From positions 744,001 through 808,000 of the forward strand of contig CAWDVH010000001.1 of assembly GCA_963805705.1 (NCBI GenBank): 64,000 nucleotides of DNA, read 5' to 3'. Made by a program: the position numbers and the translations under genes. Below are positions 8,719 to 17,060 of this stretch, piece by piece (position 1 is the first letter of the stretch; each line of letters opens with the position of its first letter). This stretch comes from CAWDVH01 sp963805705. Lineage in GTDB: Bacteria; Actinomycetota; Actinomycetes; Streptosporangiales; Streptosporangiaceae. Under the pieces are notes generated by a model. It saw only the letters and a program-made list of their open reading frames with translations, had not been told where the DNA came from and ran no database searches.

Positions 8719-9813
8719 TCAGCCGGTCAGCTCGATGACGGAGGCGCCGAGGTCGGTGCCGCCGAGGCTGCCGGTGGTCGGGATGAGCCCCTGGGTGAAG
8801 TAGCCGTTGAGGCAGTAATCGGTGCCCTGGCAGTCGTTGGCCGGGTCCAGCCAGTCCGCGGCCGCGAAGCCGGGCATGTGGTAGCCGGTGACGACGAAGT
8901 CGGCGAACCCCTTCAGGGCGTAGGTGATGTTGCCAGGGACGCCGCTCAGCGAGACATAGACCGGCACCAGGATCGGGGTCTGGTTCTGCTGGGCGTTCCT
9001 CAGCACCAGCTGGCAGGAGAAGCTAACGCGCAGTTGCGTCCGGCCAGGAAAGGAGGGGCCACTGACCGGCAGCGCGCAGGTGCCCGCCGGATGCGCAGCC
9101 CAGCCGAAGCTGGCGGGCCCGTCCGAGCCAGCGGGCTCGGTGGCGCAGCCGTTGTTATTCGCGCCGGTGTTGTTCAGCGTGAGCACCTGGTCGGCCGGCG
9201 GCCCGGGGAACGTCCCTTGCTGCGTCGCCTGGTCCCACTCGCAGGCCGAGATCGTCACCGCCGCGGTGGTCGCGGCCAGCGGCGCGCCCCACACGGCCTG
9301 GGCGCACGAAAGTACCGTGGTGCCCCGGTCACCAGAGTTGCCCAGCAGGGTGCGGGCGAAGATCGGCGGCAGCAGGGTGGAGCCGCTGCCAGTCTGCGTG
9401 GAGGTGTACACCTGCACGTAGCCGATGCCCGCCGATGGCGCCGCCGGGCAGTCAGTCTTCGCGCCCGTGGGGGCCGGGCAGCCCGGCAGGTTGCCGGAAC
9501 CGCAGACCAGGCCGACTGCGGCCGACCCTCCGGTCAGCCGGGAGGCATTGGCGTCGGCGTAGCCCGGAGCAACTCCCGCTGCGCAGGTGCCCAGGGCACA
9601 GCTCTTGGCCACCCCGAGCGCCGCAGCGTCAGCGCCGTTCTGCAGCTCGGCGCGCTCCTGGTAGAGCCGCCCGACGTCGATCACCAGCGCGCCCATGCCC
9701 GTCAGGACACCCGCACCGATGAATATCGCCACGAGCACGCCGATCGCGCCCCGCTCATCGCGGCGCAGTAGCCGCAGGATCGGGCGAGCGCACGAGGCCA
9801 TCACGTCTCGCAT
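8719..9813 (-). CDS. TadG-like Flp pilus assembly protein (TadE/G N-terminal domain)
   Basis: The sequence DERGAIGVLVAIFIGAGVLT gives the typical Gly-Ala prepilin-like N-terminal membrane helix of TadG-type minor pilins. LYQERAELQNGADAAALGVA follows it and is diagnostic for this family. The remaining 300 residues form an extracellular Cys-containing domain (paired Cys such as KSCALGTCA) rich in Gly, Thr and Asn. No vWA MIDAS motif was seen. The ATG at 9813 has GGGGAG upstream. An ATG at 9801 would give the TGATG overlap with tadE used elsewhere in the operon, so the start is uncertain by four residues. Confidence 0.85.
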   Translation of the reverse strand: MRDVMASCARPILRLLRRDERGAIGVLVAIFIGAGVLTGMGALVIDVGRLYQERAELQNGADAAALGVAKSCALGTCAAGVAPGYADANASRLTGGSAAVGLVCGSGNLPGCPAPTGAKTDCPAAPSAGIGYVQVYTSTQTGSGSTLLPPIFARTLLGNSGDRGTTVLSCAQAVWGAPLAATTAAVTISACEWDQATQQGTFPGPPADQVLTLNNTGANNNGCATEPAGSDGPASFGWAAHPAGTCALPVSGPSFPGRTQLRVSFSCQLVLRNAQQNQTPILVPVYVSLSGVPGNITYALKGFADFVVTGYHMPGFAAADWLDPANDCQGTDYCLNGYFTQGLIPTTGSLGGTDLGASVIELTG

Positions 9814-10220
9814 GGCATGACTCCCCGAGCGGTGAGGGTGATCGGGGCACCCAGGCCGCCACCGCCGATGATCCCGGCGATCGCGCCGAGCGGGGTGATG
9901 AACGAGAACGCATATCTGACCTGCACTACCGCGTTGGCGGTCGGCAGGGCGCCGGCCGGGCAGGCGGTCACGCTCACCGTGACCGGGGTCAGCCCGGTAG
10001 CAGCCGCCTGTGTGCCGCTCGCCACGTTGGGCTCACCCAGCGCCGCGAGCCTGGCGCCCTCACGGGCGGCCTGGGTCAGCGTTATCTGGGCGTTGAGCGC
10101 ACGGCCAAAGTCGACAATCCCGAATACGATCAGCAGCAAGAGCGGGAGCAGCAGGGCAAACTCCACCGCCGTGGCGCCACGGTCCTGTTCCCGTCGCTCA
10201 CCGGATCGTCGGCAGCGCAT
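9801..10220 (-). CDS. tadE: TadE-like pseudopilin
   Basis: This 139-residue protein has the TadE signature DRGATAVEFALLLPLLLLIV followed by FGIVDFGRALNAQITLTQAA and REGARLAALG. This is the processing site, hydrophobic helix and amphipathic segment of Flp minor pseudopilins, which are cleaved by the prepilin peptidase. ATG 10220 is preceded by GAGGGAAG. It lies in the minus-strand tad operon between the pilins and the TadG-like gene. Confidence 0.92.
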   Translation of the reverse strand: MRCRRSGERREQDRGATAVEFALLLPLLLLIVFGIVDFGRALNAQITLTQAAREGARLAALGEPNVASGTQAAATGLTPVTVSVTACPAGALPTANAVVQVRYAFSFITPLGAIAGIIGGGGLGAPITLTARGVMPCET

Positions 10221-10287
10221 TGTCGGCTTCCCTCACTCTCCACCCAGATGGGACGGCTGACTCGACTTCTCTCGCCCGCCCGCCAGC

Positions 10288-10473
10288 TCACAGCGCGTTG
10301 ACCGCACTGTTGAACAGGGTGTTGACCTTGGTACCGACCGCCGCCACCGCAGTGACGATCACGATGGCGATCAGGGCCACGATCAGGCAGTACTCCACCG
10401 CAGTCGCGCCCCGGTCATCCCGGTGCAGCGAACGGGTGAGCAGGCCCTGAAGGACCACGAAAACGCCAAGCAT
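10288..10473 (-). CDS. flp: Flp/Fap-type major pilin (copy 1)
   Basis: This 61-residue prepilin has a short basic leader ending LHRDD-RGATAVEY, where cleavage after Gly would expose ATAVEY. The hydrophobic helix CLIVALIAIVIVTAVAAVG follows, and the C-terminus is KVNTLFNSAVNAL. The Glu-Tyr pair at mature positions 5-6 is the Flp hallmark. The frame stays open far upstream, but ATG 10473 has AAGGAAG about six bases before it and gives the family length. A second pilin lies just upstream. Confidence 0.93.
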   Translation of the reverse strand: MLGVFVVLQGLLTRSLHRDDRGATAVEYCLIVALIAIVIVTAVAAVGTKVNTLFNSAVNAL

Positions 10474-10559
10474 CAGGCACTTCCTTCGCTGGCTGACGGG
10501 CAGCTTCGCCCCCGCAACCCGGCGAAGCACAGCACCTGCGCTCTGCTTCCTGCTACGTC

Positions 10560-10742
10560 TCAGATGTTCGTCGTGATGTTCGTGAAAATACCGAGCAGAG
10601 TGGTGCCCAGGAGCCGCACGGCCCCGACGATCACTACCGCGATCAGGGCGACGATCATCCCGTACTCCACGGCGGTCGCACCACGGTCCCGGCGCAGCGG
10701 CTCGGCCAGGAAATTCTGCAGGAACATGAAGTACTTCAGCAT
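10560..10742 (-). CDS. flp: Flp/Fap-type major pilin (copy 2)
   Basis: This 60-residue paralogue of the neighbouring pilin has MLKYFMFLQNFLAEPLRRD, then RGATAVEYGMIVALIAVVIV and a C-terminus GIFTNITTNI. The start at 10742 is supported by AAGGAG seven bases upstream. It is the first gene of the minus-strand pilus operon, so a promoter should lie in the 260-base gap before the divergent prepilin peptidase gene. Confidence 0.93.
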   Translation of the reverse strand: MLKYFMFLQNFLAEPLRRDRGATAVEYGMIVALIAVVIVGAVRLLGTTLLGIFTNITTNI

Positions 10743-11002
10743 TAAATGCTCCTTCGAAGCCCGGCAAGCGGCCAGGCAAGTCGCCACGGTGGGACGGCAC
10801 AGCGCCGCCCGGTGGAGACACTATGGACGGAGCGGGCCTGGCTGCGGCATCGGCCGGATGGCCAGATAAATGCAGCTCAACAGATGACATGTCGGGTGGC
10901 CGGCCGACACCGGGCACCGGCCGGCCGGCACCGGGGCGCTGGGCGGCTAGTTCTCGGCCGAAGACGGCCCTTCGACTGGCGGCGGGCCTACGGTGAAGTG
11001 GA

Positions 11003-11716
11003 ATGAACATGATGTGGGCCGCCGTGGGCGCCGCCGTGGGCCTGCTCGCCGGAGCCGGGCTCAGGGGCACCGTCTTCCAGCTCTCCGTGGCCAGCGGTGA
11101 TCCGGAACGGACCACCTGCCCGCGCTGCACCGCCCCGGTACGCCGCTGGCTCGCCGTCGAGTGCGGACATTGCGGAAGCAGCCTCGGAACCCCGCTGGCG
11201 CTGGAACTGGCCACGGCCGGGGTGCTGGCGCTGCTGCTCGGCCGGTTCGGCGGCCAGCCCGATGTGGTGGCTTTCGGCTTTCTCGGGGCGGTCGGCGTAG
11301 CGCTAGCAGCGATCGATATCGCCGTCCAGCGGCTCCCCGACCCGCTCACGCTGCCTGCCTACCCGATCCTGATCATCTTGCTGGCCGCGTCCGCACTGGC
11401 GGGCCACGACGCCGCTGCGCTGGCCCGGGCCTTGCTCGGCGGCCTGGCGCTGGCCGCCGGATACATGATGCTGGCGCTGCTGCGCCCCGGGCAGCTCGGC
11501 GGCGGCGACATTAAGCTGGCTGGCATTGCCGGGCTCGCCCTGGGCTGGCTGGGCTGGCCCACCCTGATCACCGGGGCGGCACTCGGCCTGGTGCTGTCAG
11601 CGATGGTCAGCCTGGCCCTGCTGGCCGCCCGGCGGATCACACTGCACAGCGCGATCTGCTTCGGCCCTTTCCTGCTCGGCGGGGCTCTGCTGGCGATGCT
11701 CACCAGCGGGCATTAG
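11003..11716 (+). CDS. Prepilin peptidase, A24 family (TadV/PilD-like)
   Basis: This 237-residue polytopic membrane aspartyl protease carries the two catalytic Asp motifs, AAIDIAVQRLPDPLT (D105) and GGGDIKLAG (D169). It also keeps the CPRC...CGHCG zinc-type cysteines (C39, C42, C54, C57) of longer PilD-type enzymes, although the N-terminal methyltransferase domain is mostly reduced. It would process the two Flp pilins and the TadE/TadG-like pseudopilins encoded divergently. GTGAAGTG precedes the ATG. Confidence 0.92.
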   Translation: MNMMWAAVGAAVGLLAGAGLRGTVFQLSVASGDPERTTCPRCTAPVRRWLAVECGHCGSSLGTPLALELATAGVLALLLGRFGGQPDVVAFGFLGAVGVALAAIDIAVQRLPDPLTLPAYPILIILLAASALAGHDAAALARALLGGLALAAGYMMLALLRPGQLGGGDIKLAGIAGLALGWLGWPTLITGAALGLVLSAMVSLALLAARRITLHSAICFGPFLLGGALLAMLTSGH

Positions 11717-12090
11717 CACCACCGGCGGAGGATGGCCGAGGCCGTGACCTGCGGCGGGCTCGGACATTGCCATGAGTGCCGAGCCAACTACAGACTACAT
11801 TTCGGTAACGATCGCTGCATATCACGCGCCTGCGCATATGACCGAGGGTCAACTGTCCTGTGGAGCCTCGGACACGAGGGAACTGGCGCGCTTCGGCCCA
11901 GGCGCTCTGGAGGTGGGGGGGTACCTGCGTCCGGTATAGCCAACGGCCTCACTTGACATTGAGTAGGGGAAGGCATCAGGACGTTCGGGACATTTTTCCG
12001 TGCGTTCCCATTCGGCTCATTCCTATTACCATTGCGTTATGTTTATGAGTTATATCCGGGGTAGCAAGCATCCCTGGGGGGGAATTTGTA
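11717..12090. other. Intergenic region, 374 bases, no gene seen
   Basis: No coding region is supported. A TTGACA hexamer at 11953-11958 and AT-rich sequence around 12030-12055 (TTATGTTTATGAGTTATAT) suggest promoter elements for the response regulator gene. No matching -35/-10 pair with normal spacing could be fixed. A run of seven G before GAATTTGTA and the ATG probably serves as the ribosome-binding site. Confidence 0.4.
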
Positions 12091-12816
12091 ATGCCAATTC
12101 ATCTCGCCATAGTTGATGGGCAGACGCTCGTGCGTTATGGCCTACGCGAGCTTGTCGCACAGCATTCCGACATCGAGATTGTGGCCGAGTGCCAGTCGGC
12201 GGCCGAGGCGCCCCGCATGGTCGCCGCGGCGCAGCCGGACGTGGTGACCGTGGACGTTACCTTGCCCGATGGCGACGGCCTGCGCCTGGCCCGCGAGTTC
12301 CGGGACCGCTATGCCGACCTCGGTATCGTCATGCTGACGTCACGGCAGGCGGACGACGTCATGTTCCGGGCCCTGGAAACCGGGGTGTCGGCCTTCGTCG
12401 CGAAGACAGCGCCGCTGGAAGAGGTACTTGGCGCGATCCGGCACGCAGCCGTCGCCGCCTCGTCCTTCACCGCGTCGGGCCTGGCGATGGCGGTCGCACG
12501 GCGCCGCACAATGCAGGACCGTCTCGCGCTCAGCCCGCGCGAGACGGAAGTTCTGCACCTGATGCACGACGGACTGTCCGTTCCCGCGATCGCACTGGCC
12601 ATGTTCATCAGCCTGTCCACGGCGAAGACCTACGTGGCACGGCTGTACGACAAGCTCGGCGCGGCGAACCGGGCACAGGCGCTGATGACCGCTGTGCACT
12701 ACGGCCTGATCCAGTACCAGCAGGACGAGTCATCCCGGGGAGCGCTGGCTCGGCCTGACGCACAGGCAACGGCGTCCCAGCCACTGGCCCCTCGCCGTCT
12801 CCAGCAGGTCATCTGA
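12091..12816 (+). CDS. LuxR/NarL-family response regulator
   Basis: The receiver domain (about 1-120) has the acidic pocket near LAIVDG, phospho-acceptor D55 in VVTVDVTLPDGDG, the Thr of VMLTSRQ and the Lys of FVAKTAP. It is followed by a LuxR HTH (LSPRETEVLHLMHDGLSVPA, then AIALAMFISLSTAKTYVARL) at about 145-205. The C-terminal tail is unstructured. No sensor kinase gene is adjacent. Its place next to the tad locus suggests, but does not prove, control of the pilus. Confidence 0.9.
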   Translation: MPIHLAIVDGQTLVRYGLRELVAQHSDIEIVAECQSAAEAPRMVAAAQPDVVTVDVTLPDGDGLRLAREFRDRYADLGIVMLTSRQADDVMFRALETGVSAFVAKTAPLEEVLGAIRHAAVAASSFTASGLAMAVARRRTMQDRLALSPRETEVLHLMHDGLSVPAIALAMFISLSTAKTYVARLYDKLGAANRAQALMTAVHYGLIQYQQDESSRGALARPDAQATASQPLAPRRLQQVI

Positions 12817-12818
12817 AA

Positions 12819-12834
12819 CCGGAACTCTTTCCGG
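12819..12834 (+). terminator. Short hairpin after the response regulator gene
   Basis: The inverted repeat CCGGAA (12819-12824) and TTCCGG (12829-12834) with loop CTCT begins three bases after the stop codon. It is short and lacks a U-tract. Termination is inferred only from position. Confidence 0.35.
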
Positions 12835-12990
12835 AGTCCTTGAGAGCGGCGGTGGCGGACGTGATATCAGTCACAGGAGGCAGGCGGAGACCTTACGCTG
12901 TCCCGATGACGGCACACGGCCCGTTCCCTCCCGGCTCTTCAGGGTTGGCCTCCCGGTCTGCGCGCGGGCCTGCCTGGGGAGTGTGACCGG

Positions 12991-15180
12991 ATGGGAGAAG
13001 ATAACCGCAGTCCGCCACTGACCCGCCGCGTGCCGGGTGCTTCCAACCGGCCGATTCCTTCGGTGCAGACGACGCTGCCGGATGCGTTGCTGCAGCGCAT
13101 GCGAGCCGCGATCGAGGCGGAGCACGCCAACGCAGCTCAGCAAAACCCGGCCGCCGAGCAGCAGCCTGCCGAACCTCCTGAATCCCCGGCGACTCCTGAG
13201 TCCCCGCCTCAGGAGTCCCCGGCGCCTCAGGAATGGCCGGCGCTCCAGGAGCCCCCGGCGTCCCAGGAACGTGCGGCGCGATCGCGGGCGTCGGTGTCGC
13301 TGCTTCGGCGGGCACGGCGTCCGGCGACGGAGCCGAAGCCGAAGCCGCGCGTGCGAGGGAGGCGACCAGCAGTAGCCGACTTTCTGTCGCCGGACGTGGC
13401 AGGTCGGGATGCCGATACATCGTCGATCCCAGGCATCTCAAGGTCTCCGAGTAGCGACACGGCGAGCCCGGCCACCGGTTGGACCGACGCGGACCTGGCC
13501 CGCGTGGCCAAAGCCGAACACGCCACGGACCTGACCCGCGCAGCCAAAGCCGACCGTGCGGCGGAACTGGCCCGCGCCGCCAAAGCCGAACACGCCGCGG
13601 ACCTCGCCCGCGCAGCCGAAGCCGAACACGCCGCCGAAGCCGACCGCGCCGCCGAAGCCGAACGCGCCGAACGCGCCGAAGCCGACCGCGCCGCCGAAGC
13701 CAGCCGCGCCGCCGAAGCCGAACGCGCCGCCGAACTGGCCCGCGCCGCCAAAGCCGAACACTCCCGGGCCGCCGAAGCCAGCCGCGCCGCCGAAGCCGAA
13801 CGCGCCGCCGAACTGGCCCGCGCCGCCAAAGCCGAACACTCCCGGGCCGCCGAAGCCAGCCGCGCCGCCGAAAGCCGAACCGCGCCGCCGAACTGGCCCG
13901 CGCCGCCAAAGCCGAACGCGCCGCCGAAGCCGACCGCGCCGCGCGAAGCCAGCCGCGCCGCCGAAGCCGACCGCGCCGCGGAACTGGCCTGGGCCGCGGA
14001 ACTGGCCCGGGCCGCGGAACTCGCCCGGGCCGCGGAACTCGCCCGCGCAGGCGCTGATGACCGTACCGTCGAACTGACTCGCGCTGCCCTAGCCGAGCGC
14101 GACCTCGAAGCCGCCCGCGCCGCGGAACTCGCCCGCGCGACGGTACCAGCGAAACCTAAGCCGGTCTTCGGTACGCGGCACTGGATACGGGGTCCTGACC
14201 GCCAGCAGGCCAGGAAGGTGACGGACCTGTCGGATCACTTCCGCTGGTCTGGCGACCTCCGGCTGGCCGACGTGCTGGAGAGCGTCCGCGCTGGGGAGTC
14301 CGCATCAAGCCGCTGGCGCCGTCGCGCGATCGTTCTCGTCATGGCGGCGATGCTCCTTATTACGGCAGCGTCGGTGGCCTTCGCGCTGTTCCGGTCCTCA
14401 GGCACGGAGCGGCCCAGTGCTGGCCTGCTGGACAGCGACGTAGCCACACGCACGTCGGCTGCGGCCTGGCTGGCCCGGCAGGTGACCCCTGATGCCATCG
14501 TGGCCTGTGATCCCGTGATGTGTTCCGCGCTCAAGGCGCAAAGAATTCCTGAACGAAATCTGAGGTTCCTAGAGCCGACATTGCCTTATCCACTCGGCAG
14601 TGCTGTGGTGGTCGCAACGGCCAGGGTCAGCGATCAGTTCGGCAGCAGCCTCTCCTCTGCTTACGCGCCGGAAATCCTCGCGAGCTTCGGCACCGGAACC
14701 GCGAGGATAACCATCCGGGTTACCGCCCCGCACGGAGCCGCCTCCTACCTGGCTGCGCTCAAGGCAGACATGCATGATCGAATGCTGGACAGAGCCTTGC
14801 TACTGAACATCAAGCAGATCAGGCTCTCGGCAACGGCCAGGGCTCAGCTCGCCGCGGGCAAGGTCGACGCGAGGCTGGTGTTCACGATCGCGCATCTGGC
14901 TCAGGACCATCAGGTATACGTCCGGGATTTCGGCAACTCCGTTCCAGGCGCGAGCCCCGGCCTCCCGCTTCGCATGGTTGACATCACCGAGACTCTTGGG
15001 ACCGGACCCATGAGCTCCGCATACGTGCGATCGGTCATCCTTCCTGTCCTGGAGGAGCAAGCCCCGCCTTTCCGTCCCGTGCGAGTTAAGCTGACACGAT
15101 TTACCGGGCGCCAGAGCATCCTGCGTATCGTATTCGCGGCGCCGAGTCCGCTCGGGCTGCGCCCCTCCGGCGTGCCCTGA
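12991..15180 (+). CDS. Ala/Glu-rich repeat membrane protein with conserved actinobacterial extracytoplasmic domain
   Basis: This protein of about 729 residues has four parts. A Pro/Glu-rich N-terminus is followed by roughly 190 residues of repeats of the type RAAEAERAAELARAAKAEH (predicted long helix or coiled coil). A single membrane helix lies near residues 445-468 (RRRAIVLVMAAMLLITAAS). A 240-residue C-terminal domain contains VACDPVMCSALKA, YAPEILASFGTG and VDARLVFTIAHLA. I recall the C-terminal region as a conserved uncharacterised actinobacterial domain. ATG 12991 has GGGGAG nine bases upstream. A cytoplasmic stalk with an external sensor or scaffold domain is likely, and the function is unknown. 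Confidence 0.75.
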   Translation: MGEDNRSPPLTRRVPGASNRPIPSVQTTLPDALLQRMRAAIEAEHANAAQQNPAAEQQPAEPPESPATPESPPQESPAPQEWPALQEPPASQERAARSRASVSLLRRARRPATEPKPKPRVRGRRPAVADFLSPDVAGRDADTSSIPGISRSPSSDTASPATGWTDADLARVAKAEHATDLTRAAKADRAAELARAAKAEHAADLARAAEAEHAAEADRAAEAERAERAEADRAAEASRAAEAERAAELARAAKAEHSRAAEASRAAEAERAAELARAAKAEHSRAAEASRAAESRTAPPNWPAPPKPNAPPKPTAPREASRAAEADRAAELAWAAELARAAELARAAELARAGADDRTVELTRAALAERDLEAARAAELARATVPAKPKPVFGTRHWIRGPDRQQARKVTDLSDHFRWSGDLRLADVLESVRAGESASSRWRRRAIVLVMAAMLLITAASVAFALFRSSGTERPSAGLLDSDVATRTSAAAWLARQVTPDAIVACDPVMCSALKAQRIPERNLRFLEPTLPYPLGSAVVVATARVSDQFGSSLSSAYAPEILASFGTGTARITIRVTAPHGAASYLAALKADMHDRMLDRALLLNIKQIRLSATARAQLAAGKVDARLVFTIAHLAQDHQVYVRDFGNSVPGASPGLPLRMVDITETLGTGPMSSAYVRSVILPVLEEQAPPFRPVRVKLTRFTGRQSILRIVFAAPSPLGLRPSGVP
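13500..14060 (+). repeat. GC-rich tandem repeats encoding the Ala/Glu stalk
   Basis: The region is built of 15- and 18-base units of the type GCCGAACGCGCCGCC, with a higher-order perfect 78-base duplication (13723-13800 and 13801-13878). In the third copy extra bases near 13872, 13880 and 13952 total plus three. About 22 codons are therefore read in a different phase (Pro/Asn/Trp-rich) before the Ala/Glu frame resumes. Confidence 0.85.
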
Positions 15181-15322
15181 TGACGTTGCCTGACGACGCT
15201 GACAGTCGGGGCGCGTCGTCGATGAGGACCCGGCTACGTTCGATTCTCGGGCAGCTGCACTCCGGAGCGACGACGTCTGCCGCCTGTGGCCGTTGCAGCG
15301 CACAGTCCGCGTGGCCGGATTA

Positions 15323-15366
15323 GGCTGTCGTAGCGGATTCGGAAGGCTGTCGTAGCGGACTCGGAA
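15323..15366 (+). repeat. 22-base tandem direct repeat
   Basis: The unit GGCTGTCGTAGCGGATTCGG plus AA (15323-15344) is repeated at 15345-15366 with one mismatch, 38 bases before the pseudokinase start. It may be a duplicated regulatory element or slippage. Confidence 0.7.
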
Positions 15367-15404
15367 GGGAGCCGAGGGCAGATGGCGATCTTGACGGCAG
15401 GCAC

Positions 15405-16244
15405 GTGACCAGTCCCCTGGAGCCGGGCACCCGGCTCAGTGATCGGTACCGGCTGGAAGACCGTATTGCGTCAGGCGATGGCTGGGCCCAGTGGAAGGCG
15501 ACCGACGAGAGGCTGCTACGGCCGGTTGGGGTGCTCGCCCTCAGTACTGATGACATCCTGGCGGCTCAGGTCGTGCGCGTCGCCCAGGCGGTGAACAACG
15601 TCTCGGACCGCAGGCTGGCCCGGATCCTCGAGGTGAATGACCACCCGGTGCGCGGGTTCGTAGTGACCGAATGGCTGCCGGGCGACACCTTAAGCGAACT
15701 GATTTTGAGTGGCCCGCTGGAGCCGGCGCACAGCGCGCTGCTGATCGCCGAGGCGGCAGATGCGCTAGGCGCAGCGCACGACGCGGGGCTGGCCCATCTG
15801 TGCCTGACGCCTAGCTCGCTGCGCTGGACGCCCGGCAGCGGTGTCAAGGTGGCCGGCCTTGGCATTGATGCCGTCCTGTCTCGGACAGAGTCCAGCTCTC
15901 CCGCACTCGACGACACGCGCGGACTTGGCCGGCTCCTGTATGCCGCCCTGACCTCGCACTGGCCGGGACCGGGACCTGAGTACCCTCCCCTGCCGCCGGC
16001 GCCCTTGTCCTCCGATGGCCTCCCCGTTAGGCCACGGGACATGCGGGCTGCCGTGCCGGCACCGCTGGACGAGGTGACCTGGCAAGCGATGTTCCAGCAG
16101 GACCAGGGGGGCAGGCGCCGGAGCAGGCACAAGGTAACCACCCCCGCGCAGCTAGCCGCAGCATTGCGGCCAGTGGCCCGCCCGGCGACAGGCCGCCACC
16201 GAAGCTTCAAGGCTGACGGGCGACGTCCGGCTGCTGAACGATGA
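15405..16244 (+). CDS. Protein kinase-fold protein, probably a pseudokinase
   Basis: This protein of about 279 residues starts LEPGTRLSDRYRLEDRIASG, as in bacterial Ser/Thr kinases. It continues with a kinase-like hinge (FVVTEWLPGDTLSELILSGP) and AADALGAAHDAGLAHLCLTP. The position of the catalytic HRD loop reads AHLCLTPSSLRW and the DFG-like position reads VAGLGIDA, so catalytic Asp residues appear to be missing. No transmembrane helix was seen. The start is GTG 15405. Its stop overlaps the PAP2 gene start as ATGA, so the two are co-translated. It resembles the pseudokinases that bind partner proteins in actinobacterial cell-envelope control. Confidence 0.75.
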   Translation: MTSPLEPGTRLSDRYRLEDRIASGDGWAQWKATDERLLRPVGVLALSTDDILAAQVVRVAQAVNNVSDRRLARILEVNDHPVRGFVVTEWLPGDTLSELILSGPLEPAHSALLIAEAADALGAAHDAGLAHLCLTPSSLRWTPGSGVKVAGLGIDAVLSRTESSSPALDDTRGLGRLLYAALTSHWPGPGPEYPPLPPAPLSSDGLPVRPRDMRAAVPAPLDEVTWQAMFQQDQGGRRRSRHKVTTPAQLAAALRPVARPATGRHRSFKADGRRPAAER

Positions 16245-16966
16245 CCGGCATACAGCTTCGGCCCGGTCGGTCCCTGCTGGCTCCCTCCGCCCGTCCCTGG
16301 GCTGGCGCGCTGCTGGCCTGCTGCGCGGTCCTGGTGGCCCTGCTCGGCGTGCTATTCGCACACCAGGCCAGGGCGGACTGGCTCGATCATGTCGTCGACT
16401 CCCCGATCATTACCTGGTTCGGCGGCCATCAAGGTCTTCTGCCGTGGCTGGCCGCTCCGGGTTCGCTTATTCCGGCGGGTGTGCTGAGCGCAGCCATTGT
16501 CGTCACCTGCCTGCTCACTGGCCGGGTTAACGGCGCTGTGCTGGCCGCGGCCGCTGTTCCGGTCGCCGTTGGGCTGGACGAGAGCCTGCTCAAGCACCTG
16601 GTCCACCGCACCGATCTGGGCGTCCTGACCTATCCGAGTGGTCATTCCACGGCCATGTTCGCCCTGGCTGCGGTGGTCACGACGCTGTTGCTGGCATCCC
16701 CGCAGCCGACCAAGGCAGGGACGCTGCGCATACTGGTACCGGCCGCAGCGTGCATTCTGGGCGGCGTTGTCGCTATCGCCGTCATCGGCCTGCGATGGCA
16801 CTACTTCACCGATACCGTGGCTGGCGCCGCTGTCGGTATCGGAACGGTCTGCGGGATCGCACTCATTCTGGACCTGCCAACCGCCAGGCGGTGGCTGGCC
16901 CAGGCGAGTCGTCAGCGAGCCGACGCCGTGTACCTGGACCAAGGACGCCGACGAGATCCTCGCTAG
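16241..16966 (+). CDS. PAP2-family membrane phosphatase
   Basis: This 241-residue polytopic membrane protein has the three PAP2 motifs: KHLVHRTDLG (motif 1, Lys...Arg), YPSGHST (motif 2, catalytic His) and LRWHYFTDTVAG (motif 3, Arg-His-Asp). These enzymes dephosphorylate phosphatidic acid, undecaprenyl pyrophosphate or related lipids at the membrane. The ATG overlaps the preceding pseudokinase stop by four bases. Either lipid recycling or envelope phosphate removal is possible. Confidence 0.88.
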   Translation: MTGIQLRPGRSLLAPSARPWAGALLACCAVLVALLGVLFAHQARADWLDHVVDSPIITWFGGHQGLLPWLAAPGSLIPAGVLSAAIVVTCLLTGRVNGAVLAAAAVPVAVGLDESLLKHLVHRTDLGVLTYPSGHSTAMFALAAVVTTLLLASPQPTKAGTLRILVPAAACILGGVVAIAVIGLRWHYFTDTVAGAAVGIGTVCGIALILDLPTARRWLAQASRQRADAVYLDQGRRRDPR

Positions 16967-17060
16967 CAGCAACCGCGCCAAGACTAAGACAGCGTCCTGA
17001 CAGACCACTAGTCCCTCCGACGACGACCGGCTGCGTGATCGCGAGTCGGACGGGACTCGG

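Noticed and set aside
10288..11349. A 353-residue protein ending in the Flp pilin
   Set aside because: The frame is open upstream, but only the last 61 codons match a pilin and have a ribosome-binding site.
13479..14077. Alternative Arg- and Pro-rich proteins in other frames of the repeat stalk
   Set aside because: Low-complexity GC repeats open all frames. Only the Ala/Glu frame joins the membrane helix and conserved C-terminal domain.
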